Below are positions 11,484-22,084 of a stretch of 64,000 nucleotides of DNA, in pieces. The stretch's first letter is position 1; each line of letters starts with the position of its first letter. The position numbers and the translations under genes were made by a program. The notes under the pieces are model-generated. The model saw nothing but the letters and a program-made list of their open reading frames with translations, made no database searches and was not told the origin of the DNA. The stretch is from the NCBI RefSeq assembly GCF_003086295.3, contig NC_092051.1:76447772-76511771 (forward strand). Reading direction: 5' to 3'. This DNA is from Arachis hypogaea. Taxonomy: Eukaryota; Streptophyta; Magnoliopsida; Fabales; Fabaceae.

Positions 11484-11627
11484 ATATTTAATTATTAATT
11501 ATTAATTAATTATCATTCAATAGTTTTTTTCTATATAACACTACTATGTAAAATTTCTAGCTCTTTTATTCGTTGCAAAGTAAGCACATAATACTTATTA
11601 AACAAGCTATATTATATTTTTGAAAAG

Positions 11628-11630
<3 letters not shown>

Positions 11631-11685
<55 letters not shown>
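11631..11685 (+). repeat. (TAA)n microsatellite
   Basis: About eighteen tandem TAA units inside the presumed intron between the two shaggy-like exons. Confidence 0.95.
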
Positions 11686-11703
11686 TGAGGTGGTTGCATG
11701 TAG

Positions 11704-11796
11704 GATATGGAAGCAACAATAGTGAATGGTAATGGAACCAAAACTGGTCAAATAATCACTATTGCTGTTACTGATCGCGATGGACAACCAAAACAG
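11704..11796 (+). pseudogene. Shaggy/GSK3-like kinase, second coding exon (fragment)
   Basis: The exon is bounded by TGTAG| and CAG|GTGATG, giving 31 codons. They contain [17 protein letters not shown] and DRDGQPKQ, which correspond to the conserved (V/A)DGNGTETGHII...GRNGQPKQ of plant shaggy-related kinases, the segment before TISYMAERVVG. The next kinase exon is absent: A/T-rich DNA and then CACTA-type subterminal sequence follow. The changes HII to QII and GGRNG to TDRDG suggest neutral drift. The protein, if whole, would be a cytosolic/nuclear Ser/Thr kinase of brassinosteroid and other signalling. Confidence 0.65.
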
Positions 11797-12069
11797 GTGA
11801 TGCCTTCTTAATATTTTAGGTTTTATTTAATTTTCTGAGATTTTTATTGTCTACAATTATTTTTTATTTAATTAGTTAATTGTTGTTAATTTTATGAGTT
11901 AATTTTAATTTGTTAATTTTTTTAGTTAATTATTATTTTATTATATTGATTGTTGTTTGTTTTTTGAATTTGTTGTTGTTTGAATTAATTATTGAATTTA
12001 AATATTTTTGAGTTAATTATTGTATTTAAAATTATATATTGAATTTTTAAACAAATTTTATAAAAAATT

Positions 12070-12346
12070 TAAAATATAAGTTTGTTAAATCTGTCGGTAG
12101 TTATTACTTTAATTATTAATTAATAATATATTATCATCGGATTTACCGAGAGAATAATCCAACGGTAAAAATAATTGATAGAAATTTTTTTATGGGAATT
12201 AGCGGCGGACAAAAAAATTTGCCAAAAAATAATTATCAATGAGATTTATACCGTCGAAATTATTCCAATACTAAATCCGACAATAAACATATTACTGGTG
12301 GATTTTTTTGGTATATCTAACGGTATTCGACAAATTTTTTGTAGTG
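12070..12346 (+). mobile_element. Right end of a CACTA-type DNA transposon
   Basis: The stretch ends TTTTTTGTAGTG (12335-12346), the complement of a CACTACAAAAAA terminus. It is followed by TTA as a possible 3-bp target duplication. Inside are repeated degenerate motifs built on TCGGATTTACCG, ACCGTCGAAAT and ATCCGACAATA, as expected for CACTA subterminal repeats. No left end is visible in the window; if element B was inserted inside this transposon, that end lies beyond position 1. The shaggy-like exons just to the left would then be captured cargo. Confidence 0.6.
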
Positions 12347-12428
12347 TTAAGATAAGGGAAGCACATAATCAAACATATATGAAACCAATAATATGGTATA
12401 AGAAATTATAAGGAAGGAAATAAATATT

Positions 12429-13946
12429 TGATGAGTATGAGAACTAGCTAATGTGAATTTCTTTCAAAATCACGACTCGGCAAGTACATCAAATATGGGA
12501 GTGGGTTATCGTTCCCACGAGGATTAACAGATTGAGAACACAAGAGTTAATAGATTATTCTAACTAGATAATTGCAAAGTAGGGTTTTATTAATATCAAT
12601 TAGCAAAAACAGAAGATTAAATGAAGGCAATTTATAAACTGTTGAAAAAATAGTATGAATGGAATGCTAAGGTTTCGGAGATGTTTAAAACTTCAAAAAA
12701 ATGCTTTTCACTATCTACCTTGATCATACAATGATGTATCTTATGGCAAAGCCTAATTAACTAAACTCCAGTCCCTTGGTAATCTGGTTTTGCTTAACTT
12801 AACAAATCGTCAATTCCTTGATCAATCAATTATGAAAAGAGATACAGCACACATACGGATTCTTAAGCCATACAATTTTTAAGATTTAAACCTAATTGAT
12901 TCAATTTCACTTATCAAGCTAAATTCAAAACATTCAGAATTGAGAAAAGAGGTTTTCAAGCTTAATTATATCAAATAGTATTTTTTAAGATGCATATAGA
13001 ATTCAATTTAAATTTAGTCTATTTTCCAATAAACTTAAACTCTTGTGATGAAGAATGAAAACCAAATTCTTAACAAAACATCAATGTATAAATCAAGAAT
13101 AGTAAAATAAAAATATTAATCCATGGTAATAAACAGAGCTCCTAATCTTAACAAGAAGAGATTAGTTGCCCAGGATCAAAGAAAACCTAAAATTAAAATT
13201 TTAAAATTGCTGGAAGGAGAAGCTCATGTATTTGGCTCCTTTCCTTTTTATATGTTAATCTAAAGCCTAAAATTCAAAATTCAAAACTAAATTAAATTAA
13301 AATCAAATCAAATCTAACTAATTAATGTCTTTCTTCTCAAGTTAAGTTTTAGATCCTCTCCTCATAATCTTTAATCAGTGTTAGATAACATGGACTTTGT
13401 GCCTAATCCCCTCATTCAAGCTTAGAAGCTTAGTGAAGAAAGTTAAGAGGCCCTGGAAGTTAGCTGGCCCATGTGTTGGAAGCATTCGTTGAATGCATGA
13501 AGAGGAGGCTAGCTAGTGCGTTAGACGTGCTGGCAGGCATGTTGGACACAAGCTTGGAGCTGAGCCCCTGGAGGGGATTTAGGTCGCACGTTGAACGTGC
13601 CGCTCTTCACGTTGGACATAAGCTTGGATGAAATTTCCTAAGAGCTCCACCATTGGCACATTGGATGTGCCTCTCCTTAGGTTGAATGTGAGGAACTTCT
13701 TTAGAGGCATGTTGGACGTGCTTCTCCTTGGATTAGATGTGAGACAGCTTCTTTACCTTGGATTGAACGTGAGGCTTGGAGTTGGCTAATGAAAGGGGAC
13801 TTGAATGGCATGTTAAATGTGCAAGGGTTCATGTTGAACGTGAGTTTAATGACAAGTCTCTGGGAGTGCTTTAAATTAGTACATTGGATGTACCATGAGG
13901 CACGTTGGACATAGCAAGGGATTGTCATCTCTGGGAGCTTCTTTTG
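12429..13946 (-). repeat. Element G: LTR (minus orientation), left part, interrupted by the CACTA element
   Basis: The left boundary is TGATGAGTATGAG (12429), which on the minus strand is an LTR 3' end CTCATCA. About 50-100 bp inside is a degenerate copy of the LTR 3'-end module (CCCACGAGGATTAAC at about 12515). Palindromic GCACGTTGAACGTGC-type words fill 13485-13912. The LTR is cut at 13946 by the CACTA element and appears to resume at 42546 (TTCTAGTAACTTTTCTG). The right end of the LTR was not located. No internal domain or ORF is seen. Confidence 0.6.
13485..13912. repeat. Array of GCACGTTGAACGTGC palindromic words
   Basis: Eight or more degenerate units of GCACGTTGAACGTGC, CATGTTGGACGTG, CACGTTGGACATA and relatives occur at 30-45 bp spacing. 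A clear one is GCACGTTGAACGTGC near 13586-13600. They play the same structural role in this LTR as the GGCGTTCAACGCC words do in element F. Confidence 0.8.
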
Positions 13947-14615
13947 CACTACAAAAAAAAGGGTCTATGGTCACGGTAACAAAAAAAACCGTGACCATAG
14001 CTAGTGAAAAGGGTGACCATAGATCTATGGTCACGGTTTTGGACCTATGGTCACGGTTTTTTTACCTATGGTCACGGTTTCTATGGTCACGGTTACAATT
14101 TTCAAATTCTGACACTTTAGGCCACGGTTTTTAACCATGACCATAGGGCAATCTATGGTCACGCATAAAAACCGTGACCATAGCCATATCTAGGGTCACG
14201 ATTTTGGCTGTGACCATAGCCTCTATGATCATCCTTCCTTAAAACCGTGACTATAGCCTTATCATTGGTCACAGTTTTGGCCGTGACCATAGAGCCTATG
14301 GTCACCCCTCCTTAAAACCGTGACCATAGCCATATCTATGGTCACGGTTTTGGCCGTGACCATAGCCTCTATGGTCACCCTTCCTTAAAACCGTGACCAT
14401 AGCCTTATCTATGGTCACAGTTTTAGCCGTGACCATAGAGTATGGTCACCCCTCCTCAAAACCGTAACCATCACGGTTTTGGCCGTGTCCATAGAGGCTA
14501 TGGTCACCCCTCCTTAAAACCGTGACCATAGCCTTATCTATGGTCATAGTTTTTACCGTCACCATAGCTTATCTGTCGTCACCCTATTTTAAAAACTGTG
14601 ACCATAGCCTACTCT
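13947..14615. repeat. Left subterminal repeat array of CACTA element D
   Basis: About twenty units of CTATGGTCACGG or its complement CCGTGACCATAG occur here. Many are paired head to head, e.g. 14336-14365, where two 12-bp arms flank TTTTGG and could fold as a perfect hairpin. Such arrays are where CACTA-type accessory proteins bind in well-studied elements; here that is an inference. Confidence 0.85.
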
Positions 14616-14884
14616 ATTTTATGAGATCTATTTTTTTAGAGCATAATCGCATCCCGAATTTATGATAATCACAAAATAAGTTTAAAAATGAGAAATTCAA
14701 AAAAATTAGATCTTAAAATTTATATTATAAGCTAGATATGTTTTAATTCATTATATGTAATACCGGGTAAAGTCTATTTATAAAAAATACATAACACATC
14801 AAAATATTACATTTAAATAACTAAATTATGTATATATATTGCTATAGAAAATATTTTCTTCATATCATCCCCACTGTGTTCAAC

Positions 14885-14962
14885 ACATCTCTCAATTAGC
14901 CTCAAAACAAAATTTAGCATCCCCACTGTGTTCAGCATATCCAATGCTTTCCGATGAGCACT
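14885..14962 (-). pseudogene. Membrin (Golgi Qb-SNARE)-like exon fragment
   Basis: The minus strand reads CTGCAG| then codons giving SAHRKALDMLNTVGMLNF and VLRLIERC, closely matching the helix of plant membrins (SAQRKALDVLNTVGLSNSVLRLIERR) just before the transmembrane anchor. After the Arg the sequence diverges, and a copy of the GAACACAGTGGGGATG stretch appears again, so the end looks scrambled. The splice acceptor is kept, so the copy was made at DNA level with introns. It follows the exon at 15231-15380 in correct gene order. Confidence 0.75.
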
Positions 14963-15230
14963 CTGCAGTAATTATTTAGTGTTAACATTGCTAGAAACAA
15001 AATCTAAAGCAACATTTTAAATTTAGCTTTTCACCAAAGAAGAGATAGAAGCTACACTTGTTCAAAACCAACTTATTAGTCACAAATGAAATCTGCAAGA
15101 AAATGAACCATTTCTTCAAGAAGTGCTATGTAAACAAGAATTTTGACAACTATATATAACTATAAAAAAAGTAAATGAGAAGTCTATTTCAAACTTGTTA
15201 TGTCATTTCATTAAACATCTTTCAAAATAC

Positions 15231-15380
15231 CTTCAAGCATTCCCTTTGCCCTTGTATTGATGAAAGGATGGTTTGCCCAACCGCAGTAGAATTCTCCAGC
15301 TCAAGCCTTGAGTTTCGAACCAATTGCATAGCTTGTGCCCCCTTGTCAAAGATCCTCAAAACTTGGCTGGAATCCCTATT
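15231..15380 (-). pseudogene. Membrin-like exon fragment (SNARE helix)
   Basis: Fifty codons on the minus strand, between GGTAG| and AAG|GTATTT, include SSQVLRIFDKGAQAMQLVRN and LSSIQGQRECLK. They correspond to HILQIFDEEAQAMSSVKNS...ILSKYAEQRDRLK of Arabidopsis membrin, as recalled. Differences such as ELENST for a tidy ELE(N/D)A stretch and Cys for Arg suggest relaxed selection, but the frame is open. A functional membrin is a tail-anchored SNARE of ER-Golgi traffic; here only two exons are present, inside a CACTA transposon. Confidence 0.75.
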
Positions 15381-16060
15381 CTACCACATCAAATTAACAA
15401 AAATCAAATCAATCATACATGCATCAAAATCAAGCAAGAACATAAAAACAGTAATAGAGAGAGTCACCAAAACCAAAGCATGATGAAGGTTTTGTTGGGA
15501 AGGAGCAGCAAAACGGTATGTTAGCAGAGAAAGAAACCAAATTCCAATAGATCCAGATGGACTCAAATTGTCTTTTGGTACTATGCTGTAACAAGACTTG
15601 TTATCAATTATGATGATCATAGTCCTAAAGTACAAACATTTTTTATGTTACTTCTTAAAATTTTTGACTCCAGCAAAAGAAGATGGAGAAAGCAAAGACA
15701 CAACAACGATAGTTTCAACCTCTGAAGAAGGCCGAGACCAAAAGAATTGAAAGCTGAGTTGTAAGAGCTATAATTAAGTTCATTATTAATGTTCAACTGA
15801 TGAAGAGATAGATAAACAAAAGAGGTTATTATTGTAAGAGTAAAATTTTTCATTCACAATGCTAAGTTGGAATTAACTCATATTTGTAAGTATCTCACGA
15901 TGTATTATTATGCCTTTGGTGAATCAAAGAAACCGCTATTGCACTAATTTGGGAAAAGAAGATGATTTAATTTGACCAATTACAAAATTAATTGAGCAAA
16001 AGAAATGTAAGCATAATTGAACAAACTACTTTTATATAAGGTATGTGAAATATATTTTAC

Positions 16061-16143
16061 CAGGCTATGGCTGAGAGCTTCTCCCACTTCAATACCAGTC
16101 TCCTCCCATGTTTCTCTTCTCACAGCTTCCTCCAAGCTTTCTC
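16061..16143 (-). pseudogene. Nudix hydrolase exon fragment (NUDT19-like)
   Basis: The minus strand exon lies between GGTAG| and CTG|GTAAAA. It encodes ESLEEAVRRETWEETGIEVG, the Nudix box (G-x5-E-x7-REUxEExGU) with catalytic glutamates present; the Gly preceding it would come from the previous exon. Beyond the box the sequence has a short deletion. Read in the shifted frame it gives SSQP, then TAG where Trp is expected (SSQPWP in NADH pyrophosphatase-type Nudix proteins such as Arabidopsis NUDT19). So this is a damaged copy, and a second host gene sampled by the same CACTA element. Confidence 0.72.
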
Positions 16144-17486
16144 CTACCTAAATGCAACAAGTGGATACATGCAAATTAAACTTCTACATGTGTGTACAAC
16201 TGATTAAAACTATAAAAATTAGGAAATGATCCATGCAAACTTAGGAAAATTAAACATAGACTTTTTCCCTCTGAATTGCATCCATTTATTGATTGTAATT
16301 ACCAACTTAATCAAGAAGAAGAAAAGAAGCAAAAAAAGTTTCAGCTAACAACTTAACACAACATGCTAACAATTAAACTCGTATATTACATTAATGCTTA
16401 CTTTTTAATCTATGAACATTCCTTTTGATGGAGAGTTCTGCACCCCCACTCAATGCCTTTATGAAATCCTCTCTAAACCCTGAACAAATCAAACATGTTA
16501 CTCATTATTAACATACACACATTCATTGATTTTATTCTTTTTCACCTTGCACAGCATCTGGTTGATCAGATGTGCAATTGCTTATGTCATCCCTGCAGTT
16601 TTGCCAGCTGCCATGTGGCTCTGCTATGCCCAGTATCAAAATGTTTTTAATTTAAGTCAACATCACACAGATAATGCTGAGATCATTCAAATAAATCTTC
16701 TTACTATGATCAGCAATGTAACAGAATAATATAATACTCAAACACTTAGAGATAAAATGACAAATACCTAAAGACTAGAGTTATCAAAATTTAGGATCTG
16801 GTTGTTACAGATTATTCCATTAACCATTATATAAAACTATAGATATCACTTTCATAAAATTGACAGCAATAAGAAATTGAATACTAGGTAAAAACAAATC
16901 AGATGGTGACTAAATTTCAGATGTTCATTCAGAAAAGGAAGTAACGGCATGCCTCATAAGATTGTCTAAATGGGAGCAAGACTTATAAAATTGCATGATC
17001 TAGTTATCCACAATACAGAAGAATATATCACTAGCACAAAATATAGTGTGTAAGAGATTCTTTTTCATTATTGTTATTTATATATTTTAAAAGGAAAGTG
17101 AAAAACGAATACCTGAAAAATCAAGAAACTAAGAAGTAAGAAGTTCCCCACCGAATACAAGAAGGATGGTGATGTTGGGGTGGAATTTGCAGCAGAAACC
17201 CCCAAAGGAAAAGAGGCGGAATTTGAGGAGTAGCAGTAGCGCTGGTGGCCCTGGCAGCAAGGACGTGACACCGATTCACCTCCAGGGACGGCGAGCTCCA
17301 CCGGTGGCGATTGGGTGCGGTGGCGGTGACGAAAATCGGCTCCCCTTCTCTCACGCGCTTCGCTGGCTTCCGTAAATCTCTCTCAGTGTCACTCTCCCTT
17401 TCTCCTCAGTTCGCGATTCCAACAACGGTGGCGGTCTCCATAGTTATGACAACAAGGCGTGATAGTGATGGCGTGAGACAGCGCCC
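16144..17486 (-). other. Rest of the CACTA cargo left of element F; possible captured 5' regions
   Basis: Mostly A/T-rich. A minus-strand segment at about 16410-16485, bounded by TTCAG|, reads FREDFIKALSGGAELSIKRN in one frame and looks exon-like, but I do not recognise it. Another at about 16545-16640 is open apart from two TGA codons. The stretch 17120-17486 is GC-rich and, with 40577-40800 beyond element F, looks like a plant 5' UTR/first exon on the minus strand, but no domain is visible. Confidence 0.35.
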
Positions 17487-19168
17487 TGATGAGCGGATAA
17501 TTTATACGCTTTTTGCATTATTTTTACATAGTTTTCAGTATGATTTTGTTAGTTTTTTAGTATATTTTTATTAGTTTTTAATTAAAAATCACATTTCTGG
17601 ACTTTACTATGAGTTTGTGTGTTTTTTTGTGATTTCAGGTATTTTCTGGCTAAAATTGAGGGACCTGAGCAAAAATTAGATTCAGAGGTTGAAGAACGAC
17701 TGCAGATGCTGTTAGATTCTGACCTCCCTGCACTCAAAGTGGATTTTCTGGAGCTACAGAACTCCAAATGGCGCGCTTCCAATTGCGTTGGAAGGTAGAC
17801 ATCCAGGGCTTTCCAGAAATATATAATAGTCCATACTTTTTCCGAGTTTAGATGACGCAAATTGGCGTTGAACTCCAGTTCCATGTTGCAGTCAGGCGTT
17901 CAGCGCCAGAAACAAGTTGCAAAGTGGAGTTCAACGCTAGAAACACGTTACAAACTGGCCTTCAACTCCAAAAATGACCTCTCCACGTGTAAACTTCATG
18001 CTCAGTCCAAGCACACACCAAGTGGGCCCGGAAGTGGATTTCTTCAATTACTTATTTCTGTAAACCCTAGTAAATAGTTTAGTATAAATAGGACTTTTTA
18101 CTATTGTATTTACATCTTCGGATCATCTTTGATTAGTTTTATGCTATCTTAGACTTTCATGGGGGCTGGCCATTCGGCCATGCCTGAACCTTATCACTTA
18201 TGTATTTTCAACGGTAGAGTTTCTATACTCCATAGATTAAGGTGTGGAGCTCTGCTATTCCTCATGAATTAATACAAAGTACTACTGTTTTTCTATTCAA
18301 TTCAACTTATTTCGCTTCTCAGATATCCATTTGCACCCAAGAACATGATGAATGTGATGATTATGTGACGCTCATCATCATTCTCACCTATGAACGTGTG
18401 CCTGACAAACACTTCCGTTCTACATGCAAACAAGCTAGAATGAATATGTCTTAGATATCTAATACAGAGGACCGAGTCCGAGATATTAGAGTCTTCGTGG
18501 TATAAGTTAGAACCAATGGATGGCCATTCCTGAGATCCGGAAAGTCTAAACCTTTTCTGTGGTATTCCGAGTAGGATCCGGGAAGGGATGGCTGTGACGA
18601 ACTTCAAACTCGCGAGTACTGGGCGTAGTGACAGACGCAAAAGGAGGGTGAATCCTATTCCAGTATGATCGAGAACCTCCAGATGATTAGCCATGCAGTG
18701 ACAGCGCATCGGACCATTTTCACAGAGAGGATGGGAAGTAGCCATTGACAACGGTGATGCCCTGCATACAACTTACCATGGAAAGGAGTAGGAAGGATTG
18801 GATGAAGACAGCAGGAAAGCAGAGGTTCAGAGGGACGAAAGCATCTCTATACCCTTATCTGAAATTCTCACCAATGAATTACATAAGTACCACTATCCTA
18901 TTTTATATTTTATTTATTTTCATCCACTATAATTTTTTAATACAATTTAATCCGCCTGACTGAGATTTACAAGGTAACCATAGCTTGCTTCAAGCCGACA
19001 ATCTCCGCGGGATCGACCCTTACTCACGTAAGGTTTATTACTTGGACGACCCAGTGCACTTGCTGGTTAGTTGTACCAAGTTGTGAAATAGATATAAGAT
19101 CATGAACGTGCGTATTGAGTTTTTAGCGCCGTTACCAAGGAATGGAATGATCACGATTTCGCACACCA
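17487..19168 (+). repeat. 5' LTR of element F
   Basis: Starts TGATGAGCGGATAATTTATA and ends GATTTCGCACACCA. The 3' end module with GATCGACCCTTACTCACGTAAGG and TTTATTACTTGG lies at about 19012-19045. It contains GGCGTTGAACTCC-type words at 17850-17970 and, at 19124-19141, an old PBS-like sequence TAGCGCCGTTACCAAGGA that is also in the 3' LTR. The open minus frame at 18302-18751 has no recognisable protein and is repeated in other LTR copies; I do not call it a gene. Confidence 0.92.
17848..17975. repeat. GGCGTTCAACGCC words in the 5' LTR of element F
   Basis: Four degenerate units (TTGGCGTTGAACTCCAG, GGCGTTCAGCGCCAG, GAGTTCAACGCTAG, CCTTCAACTCC) at about 30-bp spacing. The copies in the 3' LTR (39265-39385) are closer to the palindromic consensus. 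Confidence 0.75.
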
Positions 19169-19174
19169 AGTTTT

Positions 19175-19192
19175 TGGCGCCGTTGCCGGGGA
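19175..19192 (+). other. Primer-binding site of element F (tRNA-Asp)
   Basis: TGGCGCCGTTGCCGGGGA begins six bases after the LTR. It pairs over its whole length, except perhaps the last base or two, with the 3' end of plant tRNA-Asp (CCCGGCAACGGCGCCA). Confidence 0.9.
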
Positions 19193-19277
19193 ACAATCAA
19201 TTTCAAACAACAATTTCACAATTGTTTCCAGACCACAATGGTGCCAAGTTTTTAATCCGGCAACAACACCAAGTTTT

Positions 19278-19295
19278 TGGCGCCGTTGCCGGGGA
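19278..19295 (+). other. Second, duplicated primer-binding site of element F
   Basis: A second perfect copy of TGGCGCCGTTGCCGGGGA, preceded by the same ACACCAAGTTTT, lies 103 bp after the first. Between them is an eroded third copy (GTGCCAAGTTTTTAATCCGG, about 19231-19250). This is a local duplication of the LTR-edge/PBS segment. Confidence 0.85.
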
Positions 19296-20824
19296 TTGTT
19301 CGAGTTTGGACAACTGACGGTTCATCTTGTTGCTCAGATTAGGTAACTTTATTTTAATTTTAACCTTTTTGATTTTATTATTCTTATTTTCGAAAAAAAT
19401 CAAAAAAATATTTTTTTCGTTTTTCCCAATTAATTCTCAAAAAATACAAAAAAATTTACAAAATCATAAAATCAAAAATATTTTTTTTGTTTCTTGTTTG
19501 AGTCTTGAGTCAAGTTTTAAGGTTGGTGTCAATTGCATCTTTTTAATTTTCTAAAAATTATTTTCGAAAATTTCATGCATTGCATTCTTCATGATCTTCA
19601 AGTTGTTATTGGCCAGTCTTCTTGTTTGATCTTCATATTTTCTTGTTTTGTGTCTTTTCTTGTTTTTCATATGCATTCTTGAATTCTTAGTGTCTAAAAA
19701 TTAAAAGTTTTTAAGTTTGGTGTCTGGCATGTTTTCTTTTCTTTAAAATTTTTCAAGAATAAGTTTTTGGTGTTCATCTTGATATTCAAAGTGTTCTTGG
19801 TGTTCATCTTGACATTCATAGTGTTCTTGCATGCATCACATGTTTTAATCCAAAATTTTCATGCATTGAGTCAATTTTGTGTTTTTCTCTTTCATCATTA
19901 AAAATTCAAAAATAAAAAAAATATCTTTCCCTTTTTCACTCATAAATTTTCGAAAATTTGAGTTGACTTTTTCAAAACTATTTAAAATTTAGTTGCTTCT
20001 TATGAGTCAAATCAAATTTTCAATTTAAAAATCTTATCTTTTTCAAAAATTTTTTCGTTTTTCTTATTTATTTTCGAAAATTTTAAAAATATTTTCCAAA
20101 AATCTTTTTCTTAATTTTCTCTCATAATTTTCGAAAATATTATCAACAATTAATGTTTTGATTCAAAAATTTCAAGCTTGTTACTTTCTTGTTAAGAAAG
20201 ATTCAAACTTTAAGTTCTAAGAATCATATCTTATGATTACTTGTGAGTCAAGTCATTAATTTTGATTTTAAAATTTAAATCTTTTTCAAAACTAATTTTA
20301 ATCATATCTTTCTATCATATCTTTTTAAATCATGTTTTTTCAAAAAATTTGATTTTAAAATATCTTCTCTAACTTCTTATCTTCTTATCTTTTCAAAATT
20401 GATTTTCAAATCTTTCTCAACTAACTAATTGACTTTTTGTTTATTTCTTATCTTTTTCAAAATCACCTAACTACTCTTCCCTCTCTAATTTTCGAAAATA
20501 CCTCCCTCTTTTTCAAACATTCTTTTTAATTAATTAATTGTTTTAAATTTTAATTTTAATTTTATTTCTCCTTTAATTTTTGAAAATCATCAACCCCTTT
20601 TCAAAAATTATTTTTGAAAACTCCTCCCTCTCATCTTCTTCTATTTATTTAATTACTCACTAACACTTCTTTTCATCTCATATCTCTGCTCCTATCCTTA
20701 CCCTTGTGTTTGGATTATCCATTCTTCTTCACTCTTATTCCCTTTCTTCTTCTACTAACAATAAGGAACCTCTTTACTGTAACATAGAGGATTCCTCTTC
20801 TTTTCTTGTTCTCTTCTCTTTTAT
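19296..20824 (+). other. T-rich leader of element F
   Basis: The 5' untranslated leader is dominated by TTTTTCAAAATC and TTTTCGAAAAT runs, with a TTAAGTTTGGTGTCTGG word at 19711 and several TTGGTGTTCATCTTG repeats (19766-19830). No gene is visible. The pattern is the same as the leader of element B in reverse. Confidence 0.6.
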
Positions 20825-22084
20825 ATGAGCAGGAACAAGAAAAAGGGCATTCTTGTTGAAGCTGATCCAGAACCTGAAAGGACTCTGAAGAGAAAACTAA
20901 GAGAAGCTAAATTACAGCAATTCAGAGACAACCTTACTGAAATTTTCGAACAAGAAAAGGAGATGGTAGACGCACCTAACAACAATAATGCAAGGAGGAT
21001 GCTTGGTGATTATACTACACCTACTTCCAAGTTTGATGGAAGAAGCATCTCAATCCCTACCATTGGAGCAAAAAATTTTGAGCTGAAACCTCAATTAGTT
21101 GCTCTAATGCAACAGAACTGCAATTTCCATGGACTTCCATCAGAAGATCCCTATCAGTTTTTAACTGAGTTCCTGCAGATCTGTGAGACTATTAAGACTA
21201 ATAGAGTAGATCCTGAAGTCTACAGGCTCATGCTTTTCCCTTTTGCTGTAAGAGACAGAGCTAGAACATGGTTGGACTCACAACCTAAAGATAGCCTGAA
21301 CTCTTGGGATAAGCTGGTCACGGCCTTCTTGGCTAAGTTTTTTCCTCCTCAAAAGCTGAGCAAGCTTAGAGTGGATGTTCAGACCTTCAAGCAAAAAGAT
21401 GGTGAATCCCTCTATGAAGCTTGGGAAAGATACAAGTAGATGACCAAAAGGTATCCTCCTGACATGCTTTCAGAATGGACCATTCTGGATATATTCTATT
21501 ATGGTCTGTCTGAGTTCTCCAAGATGTCACTGGACCATTCTGCAGGTGGATCCATTCACCTAAAGAAAACGCCTGCAGAAGCTCAAGAACTTATTGACAT
21601 GGTTGCAAATAATCAATTCATGTATACTTCTGAGAGAAATTTCGTGAATAATGGGATGCCTCAGAAGAAGGGAGTTCTTGAAATTGATACTCTGAATGCC
21701 ATATTAGCTCAGAACAAAATGTTGACTCAGCAAGTCAACATGATTTCCCAGAGTCTGAATGGAATGCAAGCTGCATCCAACAGTACTCAAGAGGCATCTT
21801 CTGAAGAAGAAGCTTATGATCCTGATAACCCAGCAATAGCAGAGGTAAATTACATGGGTGAACCTTATGGAAACACCTATAATTCATCATGGAGAAATCA
21901 TCCAAATTTCTCATGGAAGGATCAACAAAAGCCTCAACAAGGCTTTAATAATGGTGGAAGAAACAGGTTTAGCAATAGCAAGCCTTTTCCATCATCTTCT
22001 TAGCAATAGACAGAGAACTCTGAACAAAATACCTCTAATTTAGCAAACTTAGTCTCTGATCTATCCAAGGACACTCTAAGTTTC
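20825..22084 (+). pseudogene. Gag of element F
   Basis: The frame starts with ATG at 20825 after a TTTATATGAGC context and runs in a single frame with TAG stops at 21437, 22001 and 22007, without any frameshift. It shows the Ty3 gag core: FHGLPSEDPYQFLTEFLQIC, ARTWLDSQP, SLNSWDKLVTAFLAKFFPPQ, ESLYEAWERYK, then LDIFYYGLSEFSKMSLDHSA. The C-terminal part is Asn/Ser-rich (NPAIAEVNYMGEPYGNTYNS). No CCHC zinc knuckle is seen, which is odd for gag. Gag would assemble the particle. Confidence 0.88.

Noticed and set aside
18302..18751. A 149-codon minus frame, repeated at 39711-40160 and (plus) 60923-61438
   Set aside because: It lies entirely inside LTRs of the F/K family and is conserved only because the LTRs are; no recognisable domain, and other frames are equally conserved.
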